Assembly: GCA_001897155.1 (NCBI GenBank)
Contig: MKSF01000004.1
Location: forward strand, 1-64,000
Source: Bacteroidetes bacterium 47-18
GTDB lineage: Bacteria > Bacteroidota > Bacteroidia > Chitinophagales > Chitinophagaceae
DNA length: 64,000 bases
Direction: 5' to 3'
Shown here: positions 52,619-61,636 of the stretch, piece after piece
Layout of the letters: each line of letters opens with the position of its first letter
Numbering within the stretch: the first letter of the stretch is position 1
Position numbers and translations under genes: made by a program
Notes under the pieces: model-generated
What the model saw: only the letters and a program-made list of their open reading frames with translations
Told to the model about the DNA's origin: nothing
Databases searched by the model: none

Positions 52619-53404
52619 ATGAAAAAAATTTTATCAGCGATTGCATTGACTGCTGCGTTAGGCACACAGGTGAATGCCCAGGTATTCACGCTGGAGTACC
52701 AGCACAACTCTGAAGATACAATAGTTACAAACGGCTCTGTCCTTGATGTAAAGCCAACTATAAAATTAAACCTGGAGCCGGGTATAGACAGCTTTACCTA
52801 TAAATGGCAGTTTACTGAATTTTCTCTGCCGTCTGACTGGGATGCGCAGGGATTATGTGATAATGTTATCTGCCACCCTTATAAGGTGGGCGGTGTTGTA
52901 AATGATTATTTTAAAACCCCGTTTGCCGAGTCTCCTGTTTCTGCCTGGACATTGAATGATACCAACGCTTTAACGCCTTCCGACCTGATCTACGTCTGGT
53001 TGCAGGTTGAGCCTGGTGATACCAACGGATTTGGTGTATTCAAATATAAGATCATAACGGAAACGGTACATCCCCTGAGCGCGCAGCCTGCCAATCCCCA
53101 GGAAGTGGAAGTGGTGCACATTGTACATAAAGATGGCGGGGTATCCGTAAATACCATTACCATTCCTGAAAACGCCATCAGGTTATATCCTAATCCTGCT
53201 ACCGGTGTTTTAAACGTGGATATAGCCTCTGACCTGAAAGTAACCACCGCGAAAGTTGTGGATATGCAGGGTAAAGTAATACTGACTGCGCCGATGAACG
53301 GTAAAAGTATTGACATTCAGCATTTGAACAGCGGGATGTATGCGGTAGATTTTCTGAATGCGGATGGTGTGAAACTGACCACACGTAAATTCGTTAAGCA
53401 ATAA
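52619..53404 (+). CDS. T9SS-secreted hypothetical protein with type A sorting domain
   Basis: 261 residues: signal peptide (to QVNAQ), a ~150-residue beta-rich domain with no family I recognise (two cysteines in GLCDNVICHPYK), and a type A T9SS sorting domain (IRLYPNPATGVLNVDI...SGMYAVDFLNADGVKLTTRKFVKQ). Exported through the T9SS. Own terminator. Confidence 0.85.
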   Translation: MKKILSAIALTAALGTQVNAQVFTLEYQHNSEDTIVTNGSVLDVKPTIKLNLEPGIDSFTYKWQFTEFSLPSDWDAQGLCDNVICHPYKVGGVVNDYFKTPFAESPVSAWTLNDTNALTPSDLIYVWLQVEPGDTNGFGVFKYKIITETVHPLSAQPANPQEVEVVHIVHKDGGVSVNTITIPENAIRLYPNPATGVLNVDIASDLKVTTAKVVDMQGKVILTAPMNGKSIDIQHLNSGMYAVDFLNADGVKLTTRKFVKQ

Positions 53405-53436
53405 GTAATAAGAATATTTATTGAAATGATGAGTGC

Positions 53437-53472
53437 AAAAGAACCGTATGCAGTTTTCCATACGGTTCTTTT
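53437..53472. terminator. Terminator after the T9SS cargo gene
   Basis: Perfect 14-bp stem AAAAGAACCGTATG / CATACGGTTCTTTT with an 8-base loop, followed by TTGATT. Confidence 0.92.
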
Positions 53473-53499
53473 TGATTAACCCCCAACCCTCTGAAAAAT

Positions 53500-54414
53500 A
53501 TGCTGCAACAACTTGATATATTGACCCGTGCAGTATCTGAAATGGAAGTAGAAACAATCGGCAGCGTACTACCTGATGATCTTTGTATTTCCAACACCCC
53601 CAAGCCGGTCATATTACAAAAGCTGGACGAGCTTTTTACCTTTTACAGGCTTTATCAGAACACTGCGCTGGATATCGTACTGCTGAATAAGGAAGCAGAC
53701 GGTTCCGTTAACCTTGTCCTGGTGGGCAATTACTCCCGGCATTTCCTGCCGCTGCATATCAGAATGCTGTCGCCTGTGGACTTTGATGTGAGCCTCATTG
53801 AGGATGAGCTGCTGTACAGTCACCTGGAGACAGACCAGAACAGCAGGATCGAAATAGGCTTCTTTAAAGATGAGTGCAGGGATTTTAACCCAACGGGCAG
53901 GTATATCCGGCGGCATACCGAATGCCAGCTATTGCTAAAGGACCTGGAAGGACTGGAAAACTGTGAGCTGGACCTGAATCTCCTGGAGTGCTGGCTGGAT
54001 AATGCAACGGAAGTATATGAAAGTATTTCTCCCGAACAGTTGCAATTCCGCAGTTGCTTTTTCCTCTACAAGTACTATAACATATTATGGGAATTCAAGG
54101 AATTGATGGAATTTGAATCTGCTATCGAAGATGCCCTGGAAGCGTATAACGAGATCAATGCCCTGCAACTGTCGGTTTCGGAAGCCGGTGGAGCGAGCCC
54201 GGTCAGGGACTGGCTTGCGGAGCAGCGCTGGCTTTACGAGGAGACTGTCAACCTGAAGCGTTACAGGTACCTGCTGGCAGAGCGGAAGCCTTTGGTGAAA
54301 ATTACCGCCTTTTGTGACCTGTACATCAACACAAAAGACCTGATACGTGTCATAAGCTTTCTTGATCTGTTTGAAATGCACGATCATAGCCTGAGCGACC
54401 ACCAGTTGAGCTGA
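53500..54414 (+). CDS. Hypothetical acidic cytosolic protein
   Basis: 304 residues with no signal peptide or membrane helix. Acidic and leucine-rich, mainly helical towards the C-terminus (FKELMEFESAIEDALEAYNEINAL), with many Leu-Leu-Glu segments. No family recognised. The codon use matches the neighbourhood, and the strong terminators on both sides mark it as a single-gene unit. Confidence 0.78.
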   Translation: MLQQLDILTRAVSEMEVETIGSVLPDDLCISNTPKPVILQKLDELFTFYRLYQNTALDIVLLNKEADGSVNLVLVGNYSRHFLPLHIRMLSPVDFDVSLIEDELLYSHLETDQNSRIEIGFFKDECRDFNPTGRYIRRHTECQLLLKDLEGLENCELDLNLLECWLDNATEVYESISPEQLQFRSCFFLYKYYNILWEFKELMEFESAIEDALEAYNEINALQLSVSEAGGASPVRDWLAEQRWLYEETVNLKRYRYLLAERKPLVKITAFCDLYINTKDLIRVISFLDLFEMHDHSLSDHQLS

Positions 54415-54472
54415 TGGCTGTATGACGATTGGTTGTTGGTAAAATACGTTGCGCAGGCCAAGGAAATAACTA

Positions 54473-54515
54473 AAAAAGCAGCGGTTGTCCGTTTGGGGTA
54501 CAGCCGCTGCTTTTT
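54473..54515. terminator. Terminator after the 53500-54414 gene
   Basis: AAAAAGCAGCGG / CCGCTGCTTTTT 12-bp stem with a loosely paired loop and a T-run. Confidence 0.88.
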
Positions 54516-54570
54516 ATATTTAATGACTATCTGCATATCAGCAGCAAGGCTGTCAAACAGAAGGTTCAGA

Positions 54571-54631
54571 GGATGCTGCTAACCGGTATAAAAGATTCCT
54601 CACATATCCGGTCGGAATGACCTGTACGCTC
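54571..54631. repeat. Dispersed intergenic repeat, copy 2
   Basis: GGATGC...AAGATTCCTCACATATC...GTCGGAATGACCTGTAC, the partner of 26715-26773. Both copies sit in intergenic space near the 3' ends of genes. Confidence 0.65.
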
Positions 54632-54660
54632 CGGTTATTTTATATTTTACATATATGGTC

Positions 54661-56316
54661 TTACTTGCTTACTTTTAATTTCTGACCTGCCTTCAGCGTC
54701 TTGGCCGAAACTTTATTCCAGTCCTGCAACTGCTTTACAGTAACACCATGCTTCTGGGCGATGCCGGTAAGGGTTTCGCCTTTTTTAACGGTATGGAATT
54801 TATTGGCAGTGGCTTTGGGTGAGGTAGTTGTGCCGGAACTCTGGCGGGAAGGGGCCTGGCTTGCGGCCGGTTGCGCAGTATTTCTTGCCGGTGTTGTCAC
54901 ATACGGATCTGCTGCCGGTGTGCTGACCGTTTCCTGCATACGGGTCTCATTATAGGAGGAGGTATTGCTCACCTGCTTATCCATATGCCTTTTTAATTTT
55001 TCATAAGGTGAAAGGTTGGAATTATCTTCTATCACTTCAGGAGCCCTGGCTGTAGTGGCGGCAGCTACGGGTTGCTGTGCCGGAACGACAGTATTCCTGG
55101 CCGGCGCCGGTGCAGCCGGAGCAGGTGCTGTTGTGTTCGCTGCAGATGTGGGTTGCTGCTTGTAAGGGGTTGGTTCCGGTGTGCCTGCCTGGCTGTTCTT
55201 TACAACCACATAGGCCTCTTCTGCGGTATTGGCTTTCCGGGCCAGCGGTGTGGTAGCGACAGGTTTGGAAGACGGAATATACACTTCGGGAGCATTCGCC
55301 GCTTCTGACTGCAACTGCAGTACGCTGCCGGGCTTGGGCTCCACGCCGTCCACCAGCTTGTTGAACATTTTTAGCTGGGATAACTGCACGCCTGTCCGCT
55401 GGCTGATCTGGATGAGGCTTTCGCCTTCCTGCACGGTTGTGGTCGGTTCCAGTCCTTTCTTATGCTTCTTGTCCAGGTAAATGAACATATCGGCCTCTAA
55501 GGGAGCGTCGGGCAGGTCGTTATTTTCAAGCAGCTTGCTGTAACGGATCTTGTTCTTAATGGCATATTCCAGCAGCATAGTGCCTTTGGGAGCATAAAAT
55601 CCCCTGATATTATTGAGCTGGCCGGTTGTATAATATTCTATGCTCCTTTCCTGCTGTGCAGTACTTTTACCTGAAGCATATACTGACGCGGTTGCGGGGG
55701 CTGTTGCTGCAGTCGTGGTTTCTTTTGGAGTCTCGCCCGACATGACCATTTTAATATCCTGTGTATTGGACGCATAGAGGACTTCAGGCTCTTTGGACAG
55801 CATGGCGATCTGCGTGTACTGGTTCAGGTTGTATTTTTCTATGGTTTCAATAAGCCTTACGGCATATTGGGGATTGGTGGCATATCCTGCTTTTTTCAGC
55901 CCGTGGGACCAGCTTTTATAATCATCCACGCTGTAAGTGAACAGGGTGCTGTACCGGGGATTCTTATACAGGAAATCAGAATGGTCCTTATAGGAAGTGA
56001 TATCATCTCCGTACTTCCGGAAGCATTCGTCTTTCCGGTCATCGGTATAGGTATAGGTTTCACCGGTCCAGGTAGCCTTGCATTTGATGCCGAAGTGATT
56101 GTTGGCGTTCTGGCAGAGCTCGCTGGTGCCTGCCGCGGTTTCATGGATGCCCTGGGCGAGCTTGATGGCCGCAGGTATGCCTGTCCTTTTTTGTTCCAGG
56201 ATGGCCAGGTCCTTATACTTATCTATGTAAGCCTGCACTCTGGCATCGTTCTGGGCCAGGGCTGAAAAGGAAACGGAAATGAAAACAGGTAATAACAGAC
56301 GTTTGGTAAATTTCAT
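54661..56316 (-). CDS. Secreted glucosaminidase (GH73-type) with LysM domains
   Basis: 551 residues with a signal peptide (to FSALAQ). Residues ~25-160 are a glucosaminidase domain (AAIKLAQGIHETAAGTSELCQNANNHFGIKC, with the Glu of IHETAAG as likely acid, DDITSYKDHSDFL). Three LysM-like segments follow (LNNIRGFYAPKGTMLLEYAIKN; TTVQEGESLIQISQRTGVQLSQLKMFN; HTVKKGETLTGIAQKHGVTVKQLQDWN) separated by a long Pro/Ala/Thr linker. It cleaves peptidoglycan glycan chains, probably in cell separation. It is 12 bases after the O-methyltransferase gene. Confidence 0.92.
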   Translation of the reverse strand: MKFTKRLLLPVFISVSFSALAQNDARVQAYIDKYKDLAILEQKRTGIPAAIKLAQGIHETAAGTSELCQNANNHFGIKCKATWTGETYTYTDDRKDECFRKYGDDITSYKDHSDFLYKNPRYSTLFTYSVDDYKSWSHGLKKAGYATNPQYAVRLIETIEKYNLNQYTQIAMLSKEPEVLYASNTQDIKMVMSGETPKETTTAATAPATASVYASGKSTAQQERSIEYYTTGQLNNIRGFYAPKGTMLLEYAIKNKIRYSKLLENNDLPDAPLEADMFIYLDKKHKKGLEPTTTVQEGESLIQISQRTGVQLSQLKMFNKLVDGVEPKPGSVLQLQSEAANAPEVYIPSSKPVATTPLARKANTAEEAYVVVKNSQAGTPEPTPYKQQPTSAANTTAPAPAAPAPARNTVVPAQQPVAAATTARAPEVIEDNSNLSPYEKLKRHMDKQVSNTSSYNETRMQETVSTPAADPYVTTPARNTAQPAASQAPSRQSSGTTTSPKATANKFHTVKKGETLTGIAQKHGVTVKQLQDWNKVSAKTLKAGQKLKVSK

Positions 56317-56328
56317 AATCTAATATTT

Positions 56329-56979
56329 TTATCGGGTTTTCCTTACAAGTGTGATACCGTCCCTTATGGGGAGCAATACGTGGAAGACATCCGGCAGTTG
56401 CTGTAAGTACTGGTTGAAATCGTGAATTTTTATGGCATTCCTGTCGGAAGTGGCTTCGTCGAAAACTTCTCCGTGGAACAGGGTGTTGTCAATGATAATG
56501 GTGCTGTCTGCGGGCATCATCTCCAGGAGCAGATCCAGGTAATGCTTATAGTTGCCTTTGTCCGCATCAATAAAGGCAAGGTCAAAGGGTACAGGCCGGA
56601 GCGTAGGGAGGACATCAAGCGCTTTGCCGGTATGCTGTATTATTTTCCCGGCAAGTCCTGCTTCTTTCCAGTGTGAATCCCTTACATCCTGTAAGGTGCT
56701 GTCGGTATCAATGGTATGTACGTGCCCGCCGTCCTGCAGACCTGCCGCCAGCGCAATGGTGGCATAGCCTGTATAGGTACCCAGCTCCAGGACATTTCGG
56801 GGCCGGACCATCAGGCTGATCATTTTCAGGAAATTACCCTGGAGATGCCCTGATAGCATCCCGGCGCCTCTGACGTTTGCAACGGTATAAGCATTCAAAG
56901 CGGCCGATACGGCATCTTCGGGGCTGCTGAAATTCTCTGCATACCGGTTGGCCGGTACGGAGGTAATCGTTTTGTCCAT
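56329..56979 (-). CDS. Class I SAM-dependent O-methyltransferase
   Basis: 216 residues of the catechol/caffeoyl-CoA O-methyltransferase type: motif I NVLELGTYTGYATIALA, DTDSTLQ, metal-site FDLAFIDADKGNYKHYLDLLLEMM and IIIDNTLFHGEVFDE, ending with the standard PIRDGITLVRK. Substrate unknown. Upstream of, and probably co-transcribed with, the glucosaminidase gene. Confidence 0.93.
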   Translation of the reverse strand: MDKTITSVPANRYAENFSSPEDAVSAALNAYTVANVRGAGMLSGHLQGNFLKMISLMVRPRNVLELGTYTGYATIALAAGLQDGGHVHTIDTDSTLQDVRDSHWKEAGLAGKIIQHTGKALDVLPTLRPVPFDLAFIDADKGNYKHYLDLLLEMMPADSTIIIDNTLFHGEVFDEATSDRNAIKIHDFNQYLQQLPDVFHVLLPIRDGITLVRKTR

Positions 56980-57061
56980 TAGATTTTTACCTTATACAGC
57001 TTACAAATTTAAGTTATATAGTCTTAATATCTCCAATTAAAAGGTTAAAACTTATGCTGTT

Positions 57062-58360
57062 CTAGAAATTTAAAACCTTCATTCTTACTGTTTCTACGCG
57101 GGTAGCGGTTACCAGGAGTATTTCAAACTCCAGGTTATTGATGATGATACGCTCCCTGATATTGGGAATGGTGGTATGGTTATGTACGATATATCCCGAG
57201 AGTGTCTGTGAATGGCCTGTGGGAATATTCAGGTTGTATTTTTTGTTGAGGTAATTGATCTCCAGGCGGCCGGAAAATATAAATTCATTATCGCTGATAA
57301 TGCGCTCCGTATAGATGGCCAGGTCATTTTCATCCTTGATATTGCCAAACACCTCTTCCATAATGTCTTCTATGGTAGTGAACCCGTAGGTACCGCCGAA
57401 CTCGTCCACCACCCAGGCTATGGATTTCCGCTCTTTGGAGAACCTGTTCATAAGATCCAGCGCGTTCATCGTTTCCGGTACCACGGGTATCTCTATGAGT
57501 ATCTCCCGGATAGATGCGGGTCTTTTGTTCAGGTCTATCTGGTGGGTATATCCTACGATGTTGTCCAGGGTATTTTCATAAATGATGATGCGCGCCTGCT
57601 TGGTCTGGATGAACTTATCCTTCAGCATCTGTATCGGGGCATTCACATCTATGGCTATGATCTCATTACGCGGCGTGACGCAGTTCCTTATCTTGAGGTT
57701 GCTGAGCGTAAGCGCTTTATTGAACAGCTCTTTGTTCTTGTTCTCAAAATCATAATGCCCCTGTATGTTATGATAGACGAACTCTTCGATATTGACCTTT
57801 TCAAACACCTTGTTGGGCTCCTTGATCCTAACATTGAACAGGTATTTCAGGATAAACCGGGCTACGCTGATGAAGATGGCGTTGATAGGGCTGATAATAT
57901 CGGCCAGCATATTCAGGAAGATGCTCCAGCCTGTCAGCTTGTCTTCAGGGTTATATTCAAATATCTTTTTGGATAAAAATCCGGATGTCAGAATGATCAG
58001 GATGGAGGCGATCAGGATATCTATGGCCATGCCCAGGTAGGGATTGGACTCAAAGATGGAGGTGTACCGGGCAGGAAGCAGGCTGTACACGATGGTTGTC
58101 TTGCTGATCATAAAGCAGGTGATGACCAGCAATATATAGAATACAACGATGGTCGTGCTCCAGAAACGTTCGGGCTTATCAAAAAAGCCGGCTACGGCTT
58201 TACCGCTGCTGGTTCCTTTTTTACGCTTCAGCTCTATGCTGAGCTTATTGGATGACAGGTAGGCGTATTCAAATCCTGTTATCAAAAGAATGGCGAGAAG
58301 ACTTAATAAAATTAAAACAATAGTTGTAATCATATTAAAGGGTATAGTATGGTTGTTCAC
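57062..58360 (-). CDS. CNNM/CorC-HlyC family membrane protein (hemolysin-like)
   Basis: 432 residues. An N-terminal CNNM/DUF21 membrane domain of about four helices, then a CBS pair (LKIRNCVTPRNEIIAIDVNAPIQMLKDKFIQTKQARIIIYENTLDNIVGYTHQIDL; ALDLMNRFSKERKSIAWVVDEFGGTYGFTTIEDIMEEVFGNIKDE), then a CorC_HlyC domain. A start at 58333 (MITTIVLILLS) is also possible. The family handles Mg/Co transport; in Bacteroidota a relative, GldE, affects gliding. Confidence 0.92.
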   Translation of the reverse strand: MNNHTIPFNMITTIVLILLSLLAILLITGFEYAYLSSNKLSIELKRKKGTSSGKAVAGFFDKPERFWSTTIVVFYILLVITCFMISKTTIVYSLLPARYTSIFESNPYLGMAIDILIASILIILTSGFLSKKIFEYNPEDKLTGWSIFLNMLADIISPINAIFISVARFILKYLFNVRIKEPNKVFEKVNIEEFVYHNIQGHYDFENKNKELFNKALTLSNLKIRNCVTPRNEIIAIDVNAPIQMLKDKFIQTKQARIIIYENTLDNIVGYTHQIDLNKRPASIREILIEIPVVPETMNALDLMNRFSKERKSIAWVVDEFGGTYGFTTIEDIMEEVFGNIKDENDLAIYTERIISDNEFIFSGRLEINYLNKKYNLNIPTGHSQTLSGYIVHNHTTIPNIRERIIINNLEFEILLVTATRVETVRMKVLNF

Positions 58361-58710
58361 AAATATATAGCAATAAAGTCAATAAAACGAGTATATATTA
58401 GTATAAAACCTATGCTTATTTCTCCCGGTTCAGTTTTTGATTTATTTAGCAGTGCGGTTCCCGGGAATTTCCGGTTAAAATTTATTTGCCCGGGCGCATC
58501 CCGGTATATAACGACTACCATGCAGATGCCATAATAGAAAAACTGTGGCAGCGCAGGACTTAACCACAGTTCAATAAGGATATTTATTTGGGGATTGCTC
58601 CATTCCGCTGTGCAGTAGGGATAAAAGTAACGCTCCCGTGCATTACGAACGCAGTCCGTCTGTTTGTTGCCAGTAGCCGGCAGTCAGGGCAGGTACAGCC
58701 TGGGGTCCAG
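58361..58710. other. Intergenic stretch without a gene
   Basis: I see no gene, repeat or clear hairpin with a T-run in these 350 bases. The first half is AT-rich, and a few GC blocks (CCCGGG-containing) follow. Confidence 0.5.
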
Positions 58711-59235
58711 TTATTTTTTCATTTTGGACAAAGCCTTCTTCAGGTGTTTCCTTAAGGTGCCCTTTTCACGCATGGCTTTGAACTTTTGGGTAGTGGCGTC
58801 TTCTTCGGGCAGCAGCGCTTTATTGCTTTCCATGAAGTCCAGTATGGTCAGTACGGCATATTCGTTAGCTGCCAGATGATCCTTGTAATCTTTATGGACG
58901 ATGGCATATTTTGCCCAGGCGCCCATAAATAATATCAGCAGGTCCGGGTGGGATATTTCAAACGGCAGGTTGTCCGGAGAGATCGAAATCAGCAGATCCG
59001 GGCTGCCTGCTGTCCATTGCAAAAGGAACTCATAGACATTGCGTCTTATGTTGCGTCCCTCCGAAATGGGAGTATTGATGATCCAATCCACGCACCTGAC
59101 AACATCATTGTTATAGGCGGCATAATCTTCGGCTTTCTCCAGGCTGTATTGTTCCGGCACTAACTGGGCCTGCGCATAAAGCCCCTGTGCGGAAAAGCTG
59201 CTAAGCGCCAGCGCGAATATTAACTTCTTTACCAT
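58711..59235 (-). CDS. Hypothetical exported helical protein
   Basis: 174 residues with a signal peptide (to GLYAQ). The mature part is helical, with VRCVDWIINTPISEGRNIRRNVYEFLLQWTAGSPD and SHPDLLILFMGAWAKYAI, and a Lys-rich end (LRKHLKKALSKMKK). I recall similar proteins in Bacteroidota without a known role. Monocistronic. Confidence 0.8.
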   Translation of the reverse strand: MVKKLIFALALSSFSAQGLYAQAQLVPEQYSLEKAEDYAAYNNDVVRCVDWIINTPISEGRNIRRNVYEFLLQWTAGSPDLLISISPDNLPFEISHPDLLILFMGAWAKYAIVHKDYKDHLAANEYAVLTILDFMESNKALLPEEDATTQKFKAMREKGTLRKHLKKALSKMKK

Positions 59236-59332
59236 TAATGAAATATATTTTGTATAAATGCTAAAGATATGTAAATTTTTGCCAGGCCCCTGCCGTTTTA
59301 CCGGTAAAATTTCCAGGTAAGATGCGTGCCGA

Positions 59333-59914
59333 TCAGTTTTGTTTTCGTAAATACTTTGTCAGGATCACAATCGTTTGCCCTTCTATCTTGCCTTCTATCT
59401 GTTCGGTATTACCGGGTACCAGCCGGATATTTTTTACCACGGTGCCTATGGCGGCCTTTAAGCTGCTGCCCTTTACGTCCAGGGTCTTGGTCAGCACCAC
59501 GCTGTCCCCGTTATTCAGGACGGCGCCGTTGCTGTCTTTATGAAGGTCCACTGCGGCATCTCCCTCATGATCTCCCGTTGCTTTCGCCCAGGCCAGGGTT
59601 TCCTCATCAAAATACATCATATCTATCTGTTCCGCTGCCCAGCTTTCATCGCGCAACCTGTTCAGCATTCTCCAGGCAACCACCTGCACCGGTACCACCT
59701 CGCTCCACATGGCTGTCGTCAGGCAGGTCCAGTGTGCGGGATCAAGGGCTTCCTTCTTTTCCACCTGGGCGAGACACTTATCGCAGATATAGATCTCCCT
59801 GCCGGTGACGTTGCTTGCAGCCGGTGGTACGTCATATACGTTCAGATGTCCTGCGGCATTACACAGTTCGCATTGATTATTGCTCCTGGATTTTAATAAA
59901 TCTTCTGTTCTCAT
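59333..59914 (-). CDS. PhnA/YjdM-like zinc-ribbon protein
   Basis: 193 residues. N-terminal zinc ribbon with CELCNA and YICDKCLAQ (two CxxC pairs). The C-terminal ~70 residues are a PhnA domain (LNNGDSVVLTKTLDVKGSSLKAAIGTVVKNIRLVPGNTEQIEGKIEGQTIVILTKYLRK). Despite the name, members are not phosphonatases of proven role. Cytosolic; monocistronic. Confidence 0.9.
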   Translation of the reverse strand: MRTEDLLKSRSNNQCELCNAAGHLNVYDVPPAASNVTGREIYICDKCLAQVEKKEALDPAHWTCLTTAMWSEVVPVQVVAWRMLNRLRDESWAAEQIDMMYFDEETLAWAKATGDHEGDAAVDLHKDSNGAVLNNGDSVVLTKTLDVKGSSLKAAIGTVVKNIRLVPGNTEQIEGKIEGQTIVILTKYLRKQN

Positions 59915-60079
59915 GATATTGTTCCTTTTTAACGGGAGGCAAAGCTACGATTAATCTTACGTATAGCAGCGGTTAAATCAGTAAACAGGCCGGCATCAGT
60001 TGCCGGGGCGGTCGCTTAATTTGATGATGTTGTATTTATACCTTTATTTTGTGCCCGTAAACAATTGAAATCAGCAAAT

Positions 60080-60817
60080 ATGGAGCCTGAAGTGATGAGG
60101 TTGGCCAAAAGGATGTCGGTACTGGGGTTGTGCTCCCGGCGGGAAGCGGATGATTATATCCTGAAAGGCTGGGTGACAGTTAACGGTGAAGTGATCAGGG
60201 AGAAAGGGCATAAGGTGACGGAGACGGATGTGATACAACTGTCTGATAAGGCCAGGCATGCCCAGAACAACAGGGTAACGGTCATATTAAATAAGCCGGT
60301 AGGATATGTAAGCGCACAGGCGGAGAAGGGCTATAAGCCCGCTTCGGTGCTTTTTCATCCGAAAAACCGGTGGGAAGGGGATACAAGCGGGATCGCATAT
60401 GACCCGCGGCAGCATGAGGGACTGGCGCCGGCCGGCCGGCTCGATATAGATTCGCAGGGTATTCTTATACTGACGCAGAATGGTGCCGTAGCCAAGCAAC
60501 TGATCGGGGAGCATTCCGAAATAGAGAAAGAGTACCTGGTGCGGGTGACCGGTACGCTCATCCCTAATGGGCTGGAGCTGCTGAACCACGGCCTGAAACT
60601 GGACGGCAAGGAGCTATTACCCGCTAAAGTGGTATGGCAGAATGCCGACCAGCTGAAATTCATTCTCCGGGAAGGCAAGAAAAGGCAGATACGCAGGATG
60701 TGCGAGCAGGTAGGCCTGAAGGTTATCGGGCTGAAGCGTATCCGGATCGGTAAGGTGCGCCTGGGAGCGATGCCGCCGGGAAAGTGGCGCTACCTGGGCG
60801 ATAAGGAAACGTTCTGA
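60080..60817 (+). CDS. RsuA/RluF-family pseudouridine synthase
   Basis: 245 residues from ATG 60080; an in-frame TTG at 60065 adds five. N-terminal S4 domain (RLAKRMSVLGLCSRREADDYILKGWVTVNGEVI), then the catalytic domain with the active Asp in PAGRLDIDSQGILILT and FILREGKKRQIRRMCEQVGLKVIGLKRIRIGKV. It isomerises uridine in rRNA or tRNA and most resembles RluF. Confidence 0.93.
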   Translation: MEPEVMRLAKRMSVLGLCSRREADDYILKGWVTVNGEVIREKGHKVTETDVIQLSDKARHAQNNRVTVILNKPVGYVSAQAEKGYKPASVLFHPKNRWEGDTSGIAYDPRQHEGLAPAGRLDIDSQGILILTQNGAVAKQLIGEHSEIEKEYLVRVTGTLIPNGLELLNHGLKLDGKELLPAKVVWQNADQLKFILREGKKRQIRRMCEQVGLKVIGLKRIRIGKVRLGAMPPGKWRYLGDKETF

Positions 60818-60886
60818 TACCTGTACCGTTTGCAACGGTTCTTCTAATGGCCGGCAATTTATGCTTCAAAAGTGCTGCGAATACAG

Positions 60887-60894
60887 TAGTTTTG
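60887..60894 (+). promoter_or_regulatory. -7 element of the FKBP gene
   Basis: TAGTTTTG, exact consensus, 17 bases before ATG 60912. It lies downstream of the earlier in-frame ATG at 60861, so it decides the start in favour of 60912. Confidence 0.6.
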
Positions 60895-60911
60895 CGGAAA
60901 ATTATTCAATT

Positions 60912-61349
60912 ATGGGGATCGCGGACCTGTTGCAGCAGCGTAAAAAAGAAAAAGCGGAACGGACATTAAAGGAAGGGCTGGCATTCCTGGAACGGAACGG
61001 CCGGTGCCCGGAGGTACAGGTCATGCCGAGCGGCCTGCAATACGAGGTGCTGTTCCTGGCGGAAAGCGACCGTAAGCCTGCGGCCGACAGTCACGTTACC
61101 TGCCACTATGAAGGTACGCTGATAAACGGCAAGGTCTTTGACAGCAGCAAAAAGAGAGGCATTCCTGCCACATTCCCCCTTAATAAGGTGATCGCCGGCT
61201 GGACGGAAGGGCTGCAGTATATGCCGCTTGGCAGCACCTTCAGGTTTTACATCCCTTCTCATCTGGCTTACGGAGACAGGCAGGTTGGCAGCGATATTGC
61301 GCCTAACAGTGCCCTGGTATTCGAAGTGGAATTGCTGGCTATTCAATAG
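60912..61349 (+). CDS. FKBP-type peptidyl-prolyl isomerase
   Basis: 145 residues from ATG 60912. A short N-terminal helix (ADLLQQRKKEKAERTLKEGLAFLERNG) precedes an FKBP domain: VTCHYEGTLINGKVFDSSKKRG, ATFPLNKVIAGWTEGLQYMPLGSTFRFYIPSHLAYGDRQVG, and ALVFEVELLAI. No signal peptide with this start. It speeds prolyl isomerisation during folding. Followed after 8 bases by the PLDc_N-like gene. Confidence 0.94.
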   Translation: MGIADLLQQRKKEKAERTLKEGLAFLERNGRCPEVQVMPSGLQYEVLFLAESDRKPAADSHVTCHYEGTLINGKVFDSSKKRGIPATFPLNKVIAGWTEGLQYMPLGSTFRFYIPSHLAYGDRQVGSDIAPNSALVFEVELLAIQ

Positions 61350-61357
61350 ATACGCTG

Positions 61358-61603
61358 ATGGTAAACAAAGAATTAGGTACGGTAATCTTTATTATTCTTG
61401 TGCTTGCGCATGTGGCAAGCATCATATATGGCTTTGTAAAAATGATCCCCAGTAAGAAAGTGCCCCTGGGAGCAAAGATCATTTTCGGCATTATGTTTTT
61501 CGGTGTCCCTTTTATAGGGCCTATGGCCTTTGTGATCATAGAAAAAAACTGGGATACCCTGATGCAGCGCCCGGATGAAATGAATTCCGGGACAGGCAGG
61601 TAA
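61358..61603 (+). CDS. Small PLDc_N-like membrane protein
   Basis: 81 residues with two hydrophobic helices (TVIFIILVLAHVASIIYGFV and IIFGIMFFGVPFIGPMAFVII) around a short basic loop, like the PLDc_N (phospholipase D N-terminal) small membrane proteins. Role unknown. It is 8 bases after the FKBP gene and 33 before the M16 peptidase gene, so all three may form one operon. Confidence 0.82.
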   Translation: MVNKELGTVIFIILVLAHVASIIYGFVKMIPSKKVPLGAKIIFGIMFFGVPFIGPMAFVIIEKNWDTLMQRPDEMNSGTGR

Positions 61604-61636
61604 GGAGCCTTGCCGCTTACGTATTAAATTTATCAG